Part shown: one piece after another, positions 32,309-44,234 of the stretch | Layout of the letters: every line of letters begins with the position of its first letter | Numbering within the stretch: the stretch's first letter is position 1 | NCBI RefSeq assembly: GCF_018812025.1 | Contig: NC_063061.1 | Location: forward strand, 37,589,366-37,653,365 | From: Megalobrama amblycephala | Lineage: Eukaryota > Chordata > Actinopteri > Cypriniformes > Xenocyprididae | Length of the DNA stretch: 64,000 bases | Direction of reading: 5' to 3' | Made by a program: the position numbers and the translations under genes | Notes under the pieces: model-generated | Database searches by the model: none | Told to the model about the DNA's origin: nothing | Seen by the model: only the letters and a program-made list of their open reading frames with translations

Positions 32309-33984
32309 GGTGATGTGATCTCAATCTAAACCTCAGACTGACACATACTGCAGATCAACTAAATCTGTTTTTTCTTTCAGGTGTAGGAGGATGACAACAA
32401 GAACAGCAAGAAGACCAAATGGATTATAATAATTGATCATAATACTACTATCACTGATATCATACTGTCAATCATGTTACCCTAAACCTTTTTACCTTTC
32501 TGAGGGCATGATTATATGCCCAACCTCATTTTAATATCTAGAAATAAACATCATCTTACATTATTGAATGCCAACTAATTTTTGAGGGATATTAATCTCA
32601 AAATAATGCCTGATTTAAATCATTAACATTTGAGTGTTTCTTTACTTCTTGTTCTTTGTTCATGTCATTATCCACATCATGATTATGACTGATTAATCAA
32701 AAAATAAAAGCTTTGTGAAAAATGTGCCCATTTCCAAAAGATTTATTTCTCTAGACACTGAAGCATAAGTAATGTCATTACAATTTATATTTGAAAACAC
32801 TTTACAGTAAGGTTTTATTTGTTAACATCAGTTAACTACATTAGTTCACATGGACTAAAAAAGAACAATATTTCTACAGCACTTATTAATGTTAATTTCA
32901 ACATTTACTAATACATTATTAAACTAACATGAACATTTGTTCACAAATGTAGAGTGGGGATTTATACTTCGCTTTAAGGACAAATAGGGATGCTATATAT
33001 ATATATATACACACCATGTGATGACAAAAAATGCGAATGTTGAAACAATGTTGAAATTTCACCATGTCAAACATACTGAGGGTTTAATGATGTACTTGCA
33101 CCTCCTGCAGGATCTTTTTAGGCTCAACAGTCAAAATTACTCTAACATAAAAGAACAGTTTAGCCTTCAGGTTACTTTTGTGTGCATTAGGATGCCAACT
33201 AGATGTTTTAAATCATTGATGTAAACCTATTATCTCTTTAATTACAAATTATTAATATGAATGTGATTCTGTCACCATTTTATCTAATATTTAGCATTTA
33301 TTCTTCATCTTAAAAGTTATTAAGCATTTAGCGAACAAACAAATCCAAATTGACAAAACAAAATCTGAAAAGCATCATGTTGCCATGAATTTGCAATTTT
33401 TTTTCTCATCAATTAATTTTTTATAATGTGGGAACATTTTAGTTTTGTCACATTGTGACATTCCACTCACTTCAATAGCGGACATGGTATAAAAACGACT
33501 AATCTATATCAATTAATTTAGCAGACAATATGCAAAATGTACAAACACAAGCAATTTATTCACAAATTGGCGATAATATTAAAGCGCTCCAATGTGAGTT
33601 ACAAAATTTGTACAGAGATGAAACTGCAAGCAATAGAGCCTCAAATTGTTTTAATTTCTGATTTTTTTGTTCTGTGAAACACAAAATGAGATGTTATGCA
33701 GAATGTTCACACTGCACTTTTACACATAATAAAAGTTTTTAAATCGCTTTGCTTAAAAAAAAGACAAAAGAGCACCATAAAAGTAAACTGAAACTACAAA
33801 ATGCAATCCATTTGAGTTTGTTTGGTGTTGTTGATGAAAAAGACCATTGGTTCTCGTATGTCATGTGACCAGCCAATCACAACATGTTAAGTTTAAATAT
33901 ATGCAACAATAGAATTTTCCTGCATTATTCCTTCACAGACTCTTACTTTTTTAATTTTATATTTTGTGATGGTATTTTTTTAAG
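32309..33984. other. VMO1-B 3'UTR and AT-rich spacer
   Basis: Same content as 21861-23505: the 3'UTR intron borders, then unassigned AT-rich DNA. The (AT)n run near 32995 is short here and is followed by about 60 bases that unit 1 lacks. Confidence 0.5.
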
Positions 33985-34389
33985 GTTCCTCAAGAGGAAA
34001 CAGAAGAAACTGACATGTCATTACGGAGGTCAGGAGAGTCATGTGATCTCAGTGAAGCAGCATTGCTCTAATCGGTGTTGATTGGTCTTCTTTTATCTGT
34101 TTTCTCAGAACTCTTCATCACCTGGACAGACTGAAAACACTTGTGGACGACATGAGCGAGAGGAAGGCCAGAGCAGAGGATGATGGGACAGATTGTACAC
34201 ACACACCAGCAGCTAATATCACAAACGGTGCCAGAATCAAGAAGCATTTATGAATCAGAGATCAAAGACTGATATTATCCTACAGATACAGAGACGCTTC
34301 ATGGATCATATTTGCTTAAAGTTTCAATTCCTGCTTCATGGTGTCTATTTTTCATGAAAACGTCATGAAAGAGAAAAAGTGTAAATAAA
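33985..34389 (+). CDS. Unidentified terminal exons, second copy
   Basis: Exons 33985-34028 and 34109-34253 (TGA at the end) with AATAAA at 34384-34389, the same as 23506-23910 as far as read. No upstream exons are visible here either. Confidence 0.4.
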
Positions 34390-36130
34390 TGATCAAGCAA
34401 AGTTGTTTCAAAGGGCACATGCTTTTATAAGCAATGAGCAACATTTGACTAGATCAGTGTTTGTTTAAAGTTTTTATGTTTAGGTCATTGACTTGCACAA
34501 TCATTTAGTTGTGTCTTGATCGCTGGCTGGAACAATAATATGGTTAAATACTGATTCTTTTGCTAACTGAATGTGGTCGGTGAGTATTTATTTCTTTCCA
34601 ACCCTATGACTTCAGAAGTTGAATTGTCTGAAAATACATTTATGACATTTAACGGGTTAATTCACCCAAAAATTTGATTTCTGTCATTAATTACTCACCC
34701 TCATGTCGTTCCACACCCGTAAGACCTTCGTTCATCTTCGGAACACAAATTAAGATATTTTTGATGAAATCCGAGGGTATCTGAATCACACGTAGGCAGG
34801 AACGTCATTGCATCTTTTGAGGTCCAGAAAGTTGTTAAAACAGTCAACGTGACTGCAGTGATTCAACCTTAATATTAATATTATGAAGCGACGAGAAGGT
34901 ATACAAAAGAGGTAAGACTGTTGTGTATATATACACCTCTTGTCATTAATGACTTGATTAACTGATTGTGCTCCACTTGTGTTAATTAATTAGGTTAATT
35001 ATCTGAAACTGCCCCTCCTGAACTTTGTTAATAAAACATCAAATTAAAGTGTAATATTGACAACCCTGTTACCCTAAACTTTCTTACCCTTCTGAGGGCA
35101 TAATTATATCCCAATGTGTTTATTTAGCTAAAATGGCCAATTCTAAAAATTCTTTTGATGCGACACAAATTCAAATCTCATTTTAATAATTTAATATTTG
35201 GTTCAGTTGCATTCTTGGTTGACATCCATATCTAGAAATAAACATTCTTACATTATTGGATGCGTATTTATTAGTTTTTTTTTTTGTTTTGTTTTTTGAC
35301 GGATATTAATCTCAAACTAACGCCAGACTGAAATCATTAACATCTGAATATTTCTTTACTTCTTGTTCATGTAATTTCTCCACATGACTGATTAATCAAA
35401 TAATAAATTATGTGAAAATGTGAAAAAATATGTCCATTTCCAAAAGAAATAATTTTACTGAAGCATAAGTGAAGTCTTTATAATAAATATTTGATAACAC
35501 ATTACAATGAGATTTTATTTGTGTTAACATTAGTTAACTACTAGTTAACATGGACGAAGAATGAACAATACTTCTACAGCACTTATTAATGTTAATTTCA
35601 ACATTTACTAATACATTATTAAAATCACAAGTTGTATTTGTCCATTTGTCTTATTGTGTGTTTACATGCATTGATTGTAATATTTGAGATCAGTTTTCCT
35701 GTTTCTCAGTCATTTAGTTTTGCATCACTATCTGTCTGGAACCAGAGTATCATAATATTGATCAAATCTGATGCCTTGAGCGACTCTATACGCTTTAACT
35801 ATTTTTGTCTTGTTCTTCAGTTCAAACATCTAAACTTTCTTAAATCAAGATACACTTGAGAATCAAAATGACTTGTTTTCTGAGGAAAGTATCAAATGAA
35901 GTGGGTTTATGCTTGAGTCAAGAACAAATATCTGTCAATGTGGTCAGAAATATAGTATTGTTTTCTCTTTGAATTAAGTTTATTTTTTCTGACCACATTG
36001 GCACATGTGTTTTCCTGAAAACAAGACTTTTTACGTCTCAAGTAAATGCATTTTAAAAATACATTTAATAATGTGTGGATATTTGTGCTGGAAAACAAGA
36101 CAAAAATACTAGTCAGAGTATTATATTTTT
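34390..36130. other. Spacer of tandem unit 2
   Basis: Repeats 23911-25650: one arm of a TTAA-type foldback element (about 34650-34898), the diverged VMO1 3' flank (about 35065-35625) and a small inverted-repeat element (about 35780-36130). No gene. Confidence 0.55.
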
Positions 36131-37266
36131 TGCAGTGTTTGCTGTGCAGGTTGTACTCAGGACTAATGAAGCAGAGTGGGATTTACAAGCCTGCTTTGAG
36201 TGCACTGACTGGACCGTTTTTAGGGCTGCTGCCATGGACCGGGAAGAGCTCACGGATTGTAAGTACCCCACAACACTGTCCAATCAACAATTGGCCATTG
36301 ATTTGACTTCTGAGGTTTTTGATTTTTATTGCAGGTTTGAAAAACCCCGTCTCACACCAGTTCTGACCTTCTCTCCATACTCCAACACCTCCAGCACTTC
36401 AGGTCTGTGAAAAGGATGTGTGTCGGGTCTTCCAGAAACAGAAGACAAGAAAAGCACCAGGCCCAGATGTCTGAAATCCTGTGCCACAAATCTTCAACAG
36501 ATCACTGGAGCTGTGCGACGTTCCTTCCTGCTTCAAATGCTCCACCATCATCCCAATTCTGAAGAAACCCAAAATCACAGGACTGGATGACTACAGATCT
36601 ATTGTCTTAACATCTGTGGTCATGAAGTCATTTGAAAGACTGGTGCTGGCCTGCCTGAAGGACATCACTGGACCCTCACTGGACGACTCCCTGCAGTTTG
36701 TTTATCGAGGTCAGTGGATGATTCAGTCAAAATGAGACTGCATTATATCTTACAACATCTCGACAGAGCACTGAACACCAGAACGGCTAGGCATAAGAAC
36801 AGTTTCTTCCTCGTATGTTTGTAGTATTTTGATTTGGTGATTACTTTTTCCTTTGGAGTTTGGAGTGAAATTCTGTTTGTCTTTAAATCTAGATTAAAGA
36901 CGCATCTCTTTAGCCAAGCGTTCACATAATGCATCTCATATCAGATCAATTGCCCATGATTATCTTTGCTTAATGTAATGAACAGCAGCTATGCTAATTA
37001 TTCTCCATTTGCTTTTCTGTTTTACGTCGGGACGCCCGTCCTGAGGTGACTAGAGAGGACATCAGCTTCAGTTTGGATCCAGCCTCTTATGAACACTTCA
37101 GATGACCAACAAATGTGAAGAGACTCCTGTGAGGACTTCAGATGAAGCAACATCTGGATCAACATGCACATTCCCAAATTTCTATATCCTAATTATTGTT
37201 AACATGTAATCATTAATCTGCTAACAGTGATTGTAAATTCAATTGCCTAAATTATTATATTGTTAG
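36131..37266 (+). pseudogene. LINE remnant C, left part
   Basis: Same as LINE B up to the insertion of the chromovirus at the sequence GTTAG (37262-37266). The RT fragment is at 36481-36735. The remainder of the LINE tail resumes at 42505, is interrupted again at 42598 and ends at about 44234. Confidence 0.8.
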
Positions 37267-37725
37267 TGTTACAACAGAGACACGGAGACTGAAGTAGAAG
37301 CAATCCAGTTAAGTATTTATTCACAAGTAGTAGAGCACAGAGTGATAACAAGCAGATATAGCGTGATGAGAGATGAATGGGATATAATACTGTCCTTTTA
37401 AACTTGCAGATGCTGGATGAGAGATGCAATGGAGGGAGACGATGGAGACACTCACACACACAGGTAGGTTTGCACACGGGGAGACCAGGAGACGAAGGAG
37501 ATGAAGGAGATCGCTGGAGCAGGTAGGTAAGTCGTTTGGGAGTCCTTAAGGTAAGCATACATATGTCGTAGTGCGAACGAGACCGGACAGTGAGTGTGTG
37601 TGAGTGTGGTGGCTTTATGGTGCTGGTGATTGCAGAGTTAATGACGTGCAGGTGGCGGTGATTAGAAGGCTGGTGATTGAGTGCGTGGGTACTGCAGTGA
37701 GGTGGAACCTGACGTGTCTGTGACA
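37267..37725 (-). repeat. 3' LTR of the chromovirus
   Basis: Ends TG..CA on both strands (TGTTACAACAG ... GTCTGTGACA as written on the + strand). On the minus strand a CATAAAG box (about 37610-37620) lies about 30 bases before GTCCGGTCT (37588-37580), a likely transcription start. Confidence 0.9.
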
Positions 37726-38201
37726 GTACCCCCCCTCCCACGGCCCGCTCCTGAGGGCCGCGGACCTCGACGCCGTGGTGGTCGTCCTCTAGGTCGTGGG
37801 GCAGGTCTGTCCGGGTGATTGGCGTGGAAGTTCTGTAATAGGATAGGATCAAGGATATCATTCTTGGGCACCCATGAGCGTTCCTCGGGGCCATAACCTT
37901 CCCAGTCAACAAGGTATTCGAGCTGACCACCACGGCGCCGGGAATCCAGGATCTCATGAACCACGTAAGCTGTGCCATCCTCCAGGATGAGTGGAAGGGG
38001 GGGCTCGGCGGCTGCCACGTCAGGTTCTGTGGAGGGAACAACAGAAGGGTGGTGAGGTTTTAGTAGAGAAACGTGGAAAGTAGGATGAATTCTACTATAC
38101 TGTGCAGGGAGTTGGAGACGGTAAGTGACGGGGTTGATCTGCCGAAGGATGGTGAACGGGCCAATGAAGCGGGGACTCAGCTTCTTGCAGGGCAGACGCA
38201 T
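37662..38201 (-). CDS. C-terminal part of the chromovirus polyprotein with chromodomain
   Basis: The frame continues the integrase after the frameshift near 38410. It reads the G-P-F type C-terminal module (F-I-G-P-F-T-I-L), then a chromodomain: [21 protein letters not shown]. It ends in an R/P/G-rich basic tail. The frame is already open upstream of 38201 (to about 38410), so the ATG at 38201 is not a real start. The chromodomain of such elements directs integration by binding modified histones. The frame runs on into the 3' LTR before its stop. Confidence 0.85.
   Translation of the reverse strand: MRLPCKKLSPRFIGPFTILRQINPVTYRLQLPAQYSRIHPTFHVSLLKPHHPSVVPSTEPDVAAAEPPLPLILEDGTAYVVHEILDSRRRGGQLEYLVDWEGYGPEERSWVPKNDILDPILLQNFHANHPDRPAPRPRGRPPRRRGPRPSGAGRGRGGTVTDTSGSTSLQYPRTQSPAF
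37726..37740 (-). promoter_or_regulatory. Polypurine tract of the chromovirus
   Basis: On the minus strand TGGGAGGGGGGGTAC directly precedes the 3' LTR. Confidence 0.8.
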
Positions 38202-41200
38202 CCTGATGTCCCTGGTGGACAGCCAGACCTTCTGCCCCGGTTGATAGACTGGAGCGTCGGAGCGCCGAAGGTCGGCTGTCCTCTTGCGTCTGCGCAGGGC
38301 TCTCTGCAGTTGGTGGTGAGCTGAGTCCCATACCCTCTCGCTCTCCCGGAACCAGTAGTCGACTGCAGGGACGTTGGAGGGTTCCCCATCCCAGGGGAAC
38401 AGCGCGGGGTTGGTAGCCGAGTACGCACTGGAAGGGTGTTAGTCCAGTTGTGGCTTGACGGAGGGAGTTCTGTGCGTACTCGGCCCAACCCAGGTACTGG
38501 TTCCAGGAGTTCTGGTGGCCGTGACAGAAGGTACGCAGGAAGCGGCCAATCTCCTGGATCTTCCTTTCCGTCTGCCCGTTCGACTGAGGATGGTATCCAG
38601 ATGACAGGCTGACGGTCACACCCAGGAGGGAGAAGAAGGCCTTCCAGACGTGGGAAATGAATTGGGGTCCTCTGTCGGAGACTATATCTTCAGGTATTCC
38701 ATAATAGCGAAAAACATGGTTGAATAGCATCTCTGCTGTGGCCATAGCGGTAGGTAGACCCTCCAGGGGTATCAAACGGCAGGACTTAGAGAAGCGGTCT
38801 ACCACCACCAGGATGCACGTGTGACCGTCAGACTCAGGGAGATCGGTGACGAAGTCCACTCCCAGGTGTGACCAGGGTCGCTCAGGAACGGGCAGAGGAA
38901 GTAGCTTGCCGGTGGGAAGATGGCGTGGACTTTTGGAGATGGCGCACTCCCTGCAGCCCTGCACGTACCTTCTGACGTCGTTGGCCATGTTGGGCCACCA
39001 GAAGCGTTGTTTGAGCAACGAGAGGGTCTCATTGACCCCCGGGTGACCAGTGCCAAGTGATGAGTGGGTATTGTGCAGAAGTGGAGTGCGACGTGCCCGT
39101 GTGACGTATTGCAAGCCTTGGGGGCAACCCGGCGGAGTGCGTGTGGAGGCATTGGAGGAGGGAATGGTTTCTTCAGACCACTGGATAGGGTTCACGAAGA
39201 TAGACTCCGGCAGGATCTTTTCAGGCTCTTCGGGCTTTTCCTCAGGGGAATGGATACGAGACAGAGCGTCAGCATTAGTGTTCTTAGAACCAGGGCGGTA
39301 AGAGATGGAGAAATTGAATCTCGAGAAAAACATGGCCCAGCGAGCTTGGCGAGGGTTGAGTCTTTTGGCAGCCTTCAGATATTCGAGGTTTTTATGGTCA
39401 GTGAGAACTTGAAACGGATGAGTAGCCCCCTCCAACCAATGCCTCCACTCCTCGAGGGCAAGCTTGACGGCCAGGAGTTCGCGGTCACCGATGTCATAAT
39501 TGACCTCCGCCGGGTTGAGCTTGCGGGAGAAGAAGGCGCATGGATGGAGTCTACTTGGCGTCCCCTGCTGCTGTGAAAGGACCGCTCCCACTCCGGTGGT
39601 GGAGGCGTCCACTTCCACGATGAATGGTAGGTCCGGGTTAGGGTGGACGAGGAGGGGAGCGGTGGTGAAGGCTCTTTTCAGGGTCTCGAAGGCGTTGGTG
39701 GCAAGTTGGGACCAGGACAGAGACTTGGGCTGGTTACGGAGTAAGTTGGTGAGTGGACTGACGATGGTGCTGTAATTCTTGATAAATCTGCGGTAGAAGT
39801 TGGAGAAACCTAGGAATCGTTGGAGCTCTTTGATAGTTGATGGAGTGGGCCAGGACTGGATAGCGGTGACCTTCCCCTCGTCCATCCGGATGCCACTGTG
39901 GTCAATGATGTATCCTAGAAACTGGACGGAGGGCTGGTGAAAGGAGCACTTTTCAGCTTTTAGGAAGAGGTGAAACTGCCGTAAGCGTTGAAGGACCTCC
40001 GCAACGTGGTGGCGATGTTCGGCCAAGCTCCGGGAGTAGATGAGGATGTCATCAATATATACCAGAACGAACTTGTGGAGAAACTCCCGGAGCACCTCAT
40101 GAATGAAATCCTGGAATACGGAGGGGGCGTTGACCAGGCCATACGGCATGACGAGATATTCGTAGTGTCCGGTGGGCATGACAAAGGCGGTCTTCCACTC
40201 GTCCCCCTCACGTATCCGGATGAGGTTGTACGCGCTGCGGAGGTCCAACTTGGTGAACACAGTGGCACCGCGGAGATGTTCCAGGGCCGCTGGGACGAGG
40301 GGAAGTGGGTAGCGGAATTTGACGGTGATTTTGTTGAGGGCACGGTAGTCGATGCATGGCCTCAAGCCTCCGTCCTTCTTTGCCACGAAAAAGAAGCTTG
40401 AAGCAGCAGGGGAAGTAGACGGGCGGATGTATCCCTGTTCGAGTGCCTCTTTGATGTATTCCTCCATGGCCTTCTCCTCCGGTAGTGATAGGGGGTAGAT
40501 GCGTCCCCTAGGCACTGGTTCACCCGGTAGCAGATCGATGGCACAGTCCCATGGCCGGTGTGGAGGAAGTTTGGAGGCGCGCTGCGGGCAGAAAACGTCA
40601 CTGAAGGGGGCGTAGTCCGGGGGAACATCCACGGAGCGTTTCTCGACAGGGCTTTCGATAGAGGTGGCGTTCATGGAGAGAGACTTGGAGAGTGGAGACT
40701 TTGGAACAGGAAGCGCTGGGAAACAGTCGGGAAAGCAGTGATCGCCCCACTTCAGGACTTCGCCCGTGCGCCAGGAGATGGTGGGATTGTGTTGTTCTAG
40801 CCACGGGCGCCCTAGAACCACGTCAGCGGTGGATTCCTCCAGAACCAGCAGATGTACCTTCTCAGAGTGCAGGATGCCGACACAGAGTTGAAGAGGTCCC
40901 ACATAATGACGGATGTTCTTACGGCTCAGGGGTTTGCCCGTGATGGAGTGGATTTGATAGCAAGTCGGAAACGGGGAGACTTTGAGGTTGAGTTGTCGGC
41001 AGAGGGCACCAGAGATGAAATTTCCTGCTGACCCTGAGTCGAGGAGCGCCACCACTGGAACAGAGGTGTTTGCAGCAGTAAGGATTACAACAGTAGTGAG
41101 TGGTTTCATTTTTTGGATAGAGGGAAAAATTGCACTCACCACGGGCCGAGGAGGACGGGTTGGGCATGTAGAGATGACATGCCCCGGTAATCCACAATAT

Positions 41201-41994
41201 AAACATAAGTTCAGGGTCAGCCTTCTTTGTCTTTCATTTGTGGTGAGACGAGAATGATCAATCTGCATGGGTTCGGTGGCTGGTTCTGGAGGGCTGACGG
41301 GTTCGGACCGACGGAGGAGGTTGGTGATGGTTGACTGGCCCTGGTGCTCTAGGAGACACGACTGCATACGGGACCCCACGCGAATGGCGAGTTGGATAAA
41401 GCGTTCAAGTCCAGTGGAGTCCTCGTATGCAGCGAGATGCAGCCGCATATTGGGTTCCAACCCCTGACGGAATGATGTGATGAGAGCTTGTTCATTCCAT
41501 CCGCTGGTGGCGGCTAGCGTTCGGAACTGCAAGGCATATTCGTTAACAGAGAGATTACGTTGTTTTAGATTGTAGAGTTTCTCACCAGTCGATGAATCCG
41601 TCAGAGGTTTCCCGAAGACCTCCCGGAAGTGAGAGACGAACGCCGAGTATGATCTGACCACAGGGCCTTTTTGAGTCCACAGAGAGTCTGCCCATTGCAG
41701 GGCCTTACCTTGCAATTGCGAGATGATGAACGCTATTTTAGCCGTGTCGGTGGTGTAGAATTGCGGCTGCATCTCCAGGACCAGTTCGCATTGGAGGAGG
41801 AATCCGCTGCATTCCTCCGCCGATCCAGAGTAGGGCGCCGGTTTGGCCATGGGACTGGCGGTGAATGCTGGTGAGGAAGCGGTGCTGGCTGGTGCTGGAG
41901 TGGAAGCGTTGCTGGAGGAAGATGACGATAGCTGTGGTGTGAGTGCTCGGCGCAGCGTGTCCACGAGCTCTTGAAACGGGTCGTTGGTGCTCAT
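38095..41994 (-). CDS. Chromovirus gag-pol polyprotein
   Basis: 1299 codons from an ATG 28 bases after the 5' LTR. In order: gag with serine-rich start, zinc knuckle C-L-Y-C-G-L-P-G-H (about residue 264-277), protease D-S-G-S-A-G (319), reverse transcriptase with K-K-D-G-G-L-R-P-C and Y-I-D-D (about 645), RNase H with V-E-V-D-A-S (796), integrase zinc domain (975-1016), and catalytic D (1046), D (1107) and E (1143). Gag and pol share one frame. One extra C in the run near 38408-38411 shifts the frame in the integrase C-terminal region, so the last 100 residues are out of phase and the true continuation is the chromodomain frame. Apart from that single base it looks complete. Confidence 0.92.
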   Translation of the reverse strand: MSTNDPFQELVDTLRRALTPQLSSSSSSNASTPAPASTASSPAFTASPMAKPAPYSGSAEECSGFLLQCELVLEMQPQFYTTDTAKIAFIISQLQGKALQWADSLWTQKGPVVRSYSAFVSHFREVFGKPLTDSSTGEKLYNLKQRNLSVNEYALQFRTLAATSGWNEQALITSFRQGLEPNMRLHLAAYEDSTGLERFIQLAIRVGSRMQSCLLEHQGQSTITNLLRRSEPVSPPEPATEPMQIDHSRLTTNERQRRLTLNLCLYCGLPGHVISTCPTRPPRPVVSAIFPSIQKMKPLTTVVILTAANTSVPVVALLDSGSAGNFISGALCRQLNLKVSPFPTCYQIHSITGKPLSRKNIRHYVGPLQLCVGILHSEKVHLLVLEESTADVVLGRPWLEQHNPTISWRTGEVLKWGDHCFPDCFPALPVPKSPLSKSLSMNATSIESPVEKRSVDVPPDYAPFSDVFCPQRASKLPPHRPWDCAIDLLPGEPVPRGRIYPLSLPEEKAMEEYIKEALEQGYIRPSTSPAASSFFFVAKKDGGLRPCIDYRALNKITVKFRYPLPLVPAALEHLRGATVFTKLDLRSAYNLIRIREGDEWKTAFVMPTGHYEYLVMPYGLVNAPSVFQDFIHEVLREFLHKFVLVYIDDILIYSRSLAEHRHHVAEVLQRLRQFHLFLKAEKCSFHQPSVQFLGYIIDHSGIRMDEGKVTAIQSWPTPSTIKELQRFLGFSNFYRRFIKNYSTIVSPLTNLLRNQPKSLSWSQLATNAFETLKRAFTTAPLLVHPNPDLPFIVEVDASTTGVGAVLSQQQGTPSRLHPCAFFSRKLNPAEVNYDIGDRELLAVKLALEEWRHWLEGATHPFQVLTDHKNLEYLKAAKRLNPRQARWAMFFSRFNFSISYRPGSKNTNADALSRIHSPEEKPEEPEKILPESIFVNPIQWSEETIPSSNASTRTPPGCPQGLQYVTRARRTPLLHNTHSSLGTGHPGVNETLSLLKQRFWWPNMANDVRRYVQGCRECAISKSPRHLPTGKLLPLPVPERPWSHLGVDFVTDLPESDGHTCILVVVDRFSKSCRLIPLEGLPTAMATAEMLFNHVFRYYGIPEDIVSDRGPQFISHVWKAFFSLLGVTVSLSSGYHPQSNGQTERKIQEIGRFLRTFCHGHQNSWNQYLGWAEYAQNSLRQATTGLTPFQCVLGYQPRAVPLGWGTLQRPCSRLLVPGEREGMGLSSPPTAESPAQTQEDSRPSALRRSSLSTGAEGLAVHQGHQDASALQEAESPLHWPVHHPSADQPRHLPSPTPCTV

Positions 41995-42011
41995 ACTGTG
42001 AAGTTGTTATG

Positions 42012-42020
42012 GTCCGGTCT
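42012..42020 (-). promoter_or_regulatory. Candidate self-priming site of the chromovirus
   Basis: Two bases inside the 5' LTR, AGACCGGAC (minus strand) takes the place where a TGG-type tRNA site is expected and absent. It is the exact complement of GTCCGGTCT within both LTRs (37580-37588 and 42354-42362), at the likely start of the transcript. Confidence 0.6.
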
Positions 42021-42022
42021 TC

Positions 42023-42499
42023 TGTTACAACAGAGACACGGAGACTGAAGTAGAAGCAATCCAGTTAAGTATTTATTCACAAGTAGTAGAGCACAGAGTG
42101 ATAACAAGCAGATATAGCGTGATGAGAGATGAATGGGATATAATACTGTCCTTTTAAACTTGCAGATGCTGGATGAGAGATGCAATGGAGGGAGACGATG
42201 GAGACACTCACACACACAGGTAGGTTTGCACACGGGGAGACCAGGAGACGAAGGAGATGAAGGAGATGAAGGAGATGAAGGAGATCGCTGGAGCAGGTAG
42301 GTAAGTCGTTTGGGAGTCCTTAAGGTAAGCATACATATGTCGTAGTGCGAACGAGACCGGACAGTGAGTGTGTGTGAGTGTGGTGGCTTTATGGTGCTGG
42401 TGATTGCAGAGTTAATGACGTGCAGGTGGCGGTGATTGGAAGGCTGGTGATTGAGTGCGTGGGTACTGCAGTGAGGTGGAACCTGACGTGTCTGTGACA
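42023..42499 (-). repeat. 5' LTR of the chromovirus
   Basis: Same as 37267-37725 but with four instead of two GAAGGAGAT units (about 42248-42283). Confidence 0.9.
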
Positions 42500-42504
42500 G
42501 TTAG

Positions 42505-42598
42505 CTAACTGCATGATTATATATGTACATTTCTGAAACCACATACATTGGACAGTCACCTCCAATAACAGATTACTCTAAATTGTAATGTTGACATA
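42505..42598 (+). pseudogene. LINE remnant C, middle part
   Basis: Short continuation of the LINE 3' tail between the chromovirus and the Tc1-like element. It ends in the TA used as target by the Tc1-like element. Confidence 0.75.
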
Positions 42599-44158
42599 CA
42601 AACCCGATTCCAAAAAAGTTGGGACACTGTACAAATTGTGAATAAAAACAGAATGCAATGATGTGGAAGTTTCAAATTTCAATATTTTATTCAGAATACA
42701 ACATAGATGAGATATCAAATGTTTAAACTGAGAAAATGTATCATTTTAAGGGAAAAATAAGTTGATTTTAAATTTCATGGCATCAACACATCTCAAAAAA
42801 GTTGGGACAAGGCCATGTTTACCACTGTGTGGCATCCCCTCTTCTTTTTATAACAGTCTGCAAACGTCTGGGGACTGAGGAGACAAGTTGCTCAAGTTTA
42901 GGAATAGGAATGTTGTCCCTTTCTTGTCTAATACAGGCTTCTAGTTGCTCAACTGTCTTAGGTCTTCTTTGTCGCATCTTCCTCTTTATGATGCGCCAAA
43001 TGTTTTCTATGGGTGAAAGATCTGGACTGCAGGCTGGCCATTTCTGTACCCGGATCCTTCTTCTACGCAGCCATGATGTTGTAATTGATGCAGTATGTGG
43101 TCTGGCATTGTCATGTTGTCTTCCCTGAAAGAGACGACGTCTGGATGGGAGCATATGTTGTTCTAGAACTTGGATATACCTTTCAGCATTGATGGTGCCT
43201 TTCCAGATGTGTAAGCTGCCCATGCCACACGCACTCATGCAACCCCATACCATCAGAGATGCAGGCTTCTGAACTGAGCGCAGATAACAACTTGGGTTGT
43301 CCTTGTCCTCTTTAGTCCGGATGACATGGCGTCCCAGTTTTCCAAAAAAGAACTTCAAATTTTGATTCGTCTGACCACAGAACAGTTTTCCACTTTGCCA
43401 CAGTCCATTTTAAATGAGCCTTGGCCCAGAGAAAACACCTGCACTTCGTTTAGATATGGCTTCTTTTTTGACCTATAGAGTTTTAGCCAGAAACGGCGAA
43501 TGGCACGGTGGATTGTGTTCAACGACAATGTTTTCTGGAAGTATTCCTGAGCCCATGTTGTGATTTCCATTACAGTAGCATTCCTGTATGTGATGCAGTG
43601 CCGTCTAAGGGCCCGAAGATCACAGGCATCCAGTATGGTTTTCCGGCCTTGACCCTTACGCACAGAGATTGTTCCAGATTCTCTGAATCTTTGGATATTA
43701 TGCACTGTAGATGATGATAACTTCAAACTCTTTACAGTTTTTCTCTGAGAAACTCCTTTCTGATATTGCTCTACTATTTTTCGCCGCAGCATTGGGGGAA
43801 TTGGTGATCCTCTGCCCATCTTGACCTCTGAGAGACACTGCCACTCTGAGAGGCTCTTTTTATACCCAATCATGTTCCCAATTGACCTAATAAGTTGCAA
43901 ATTGGTCCTCCAGCTGTTCCTTATATGTACGAACTTTTCCAGCCTCTTATTGCTACCTGTCCCAACTTTTTTGGAATGTGTAGCTCTCATGAAATCCAAA
44001 ATGAGCTCATATTTGGCATGACATTTCACTTTCAACATTTGATATGTTATCTATATTCTATTGTGAATAAAATATAAATTAATGAGATTTGTAAATTATT
44101 GCATTCCTTTTTTATTCACAATTTGTACAGTGTCCCAACTTTTTTGGAATTGGGTTTG
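42599..44158 (-). mobile_element. Tc1-like DD34E transposon, degenerate
   Basis: 1560 bp with inverted ends (CAAACCCGATTCCAAAAAAG and its near-complement before 44158), flanked by TA at 42597-42598 and 44159-44160. It carries one broken transposase gene and sits in the LINE tail. Confidence 0.92.
42819..44038 (-). pseudogene. Tc1-like transposase, frameshifted
   Basis: The N-terminal part (from about 43825: M-G-R-G-S-P-I-P) has the paired helix-turn-helix DNA-binding domain. The catalytic domain shows W-S-D-E-S-K in an intermediate phase near 43375, then D-N-A-R-P-H and P-I-E-N-I-W with 34 residues between the second D and the E. The protein is spread over three phases by two frameshifts (about 43440 and 43360), and four residues are lost before the second aspartate. 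Not functional. Confidence 0.88.
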
Positions 44159-44160
44159 TA

Positions 44161-44234
44161 CATTCTCTGTAAGAAGAATGCATTGAAAAGATATCTATTG
44201 TGAAAAGCGTTATACAAATAAATGTGAATTGAAT
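44161..44234 (+). pseudogene. LINE remnant C, end of tail
   Basis: Ends TATACAAATAAATGTGAATT, matching the ends of LINE A and B. Confidence 0.75.

Larger units (their letters stand above)
25921..36400 (+). repeat. Tandem unit 2 (about 10.5 kb)
   Basis: Head-to-tail repeat of 15411-25920, offset 10475-10480 through most of its length. The integrase frames (29248-30441 and 18773-19966) encode the same 397 residues. Both edges fall within LINE remnants, as expected from unequal exchange between them. Confidence 0.85.
37267..42499 (-). mobile_element. Young Ty3/gypsy chromovirus, nearly complete
   Basis: A 5.2-kb LTR retrotransposon on the minus strand, bounded by a 5-bp target duplication GTTAG (37262-37266 and 42500-42504). 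The other LINE copies show the undisturbed target ...CGTTAGCTAACTG. The LTRs are 459 and 477 bp; they differ by two 9-bp GAAGGAGAT units and one substitution seen by eye. One long frame for gag-pol, a single-base frameshift, and a chromodomain at the C-terminus. This is the youngest large element in the window. Confidence 0.93.

Noticed and set aside
38073..41874. Numerous open frames on the + strand across the chromovirus
   Set aside because: Antisense shadows of the GC-rich gag-pol frame.
42802..44077. Plus-strand frames over the Tc1-like elements, also at 49783-50752
   Set aside because: Antisense of the transposase genes, whose DD34E motifs are on the minus strand.
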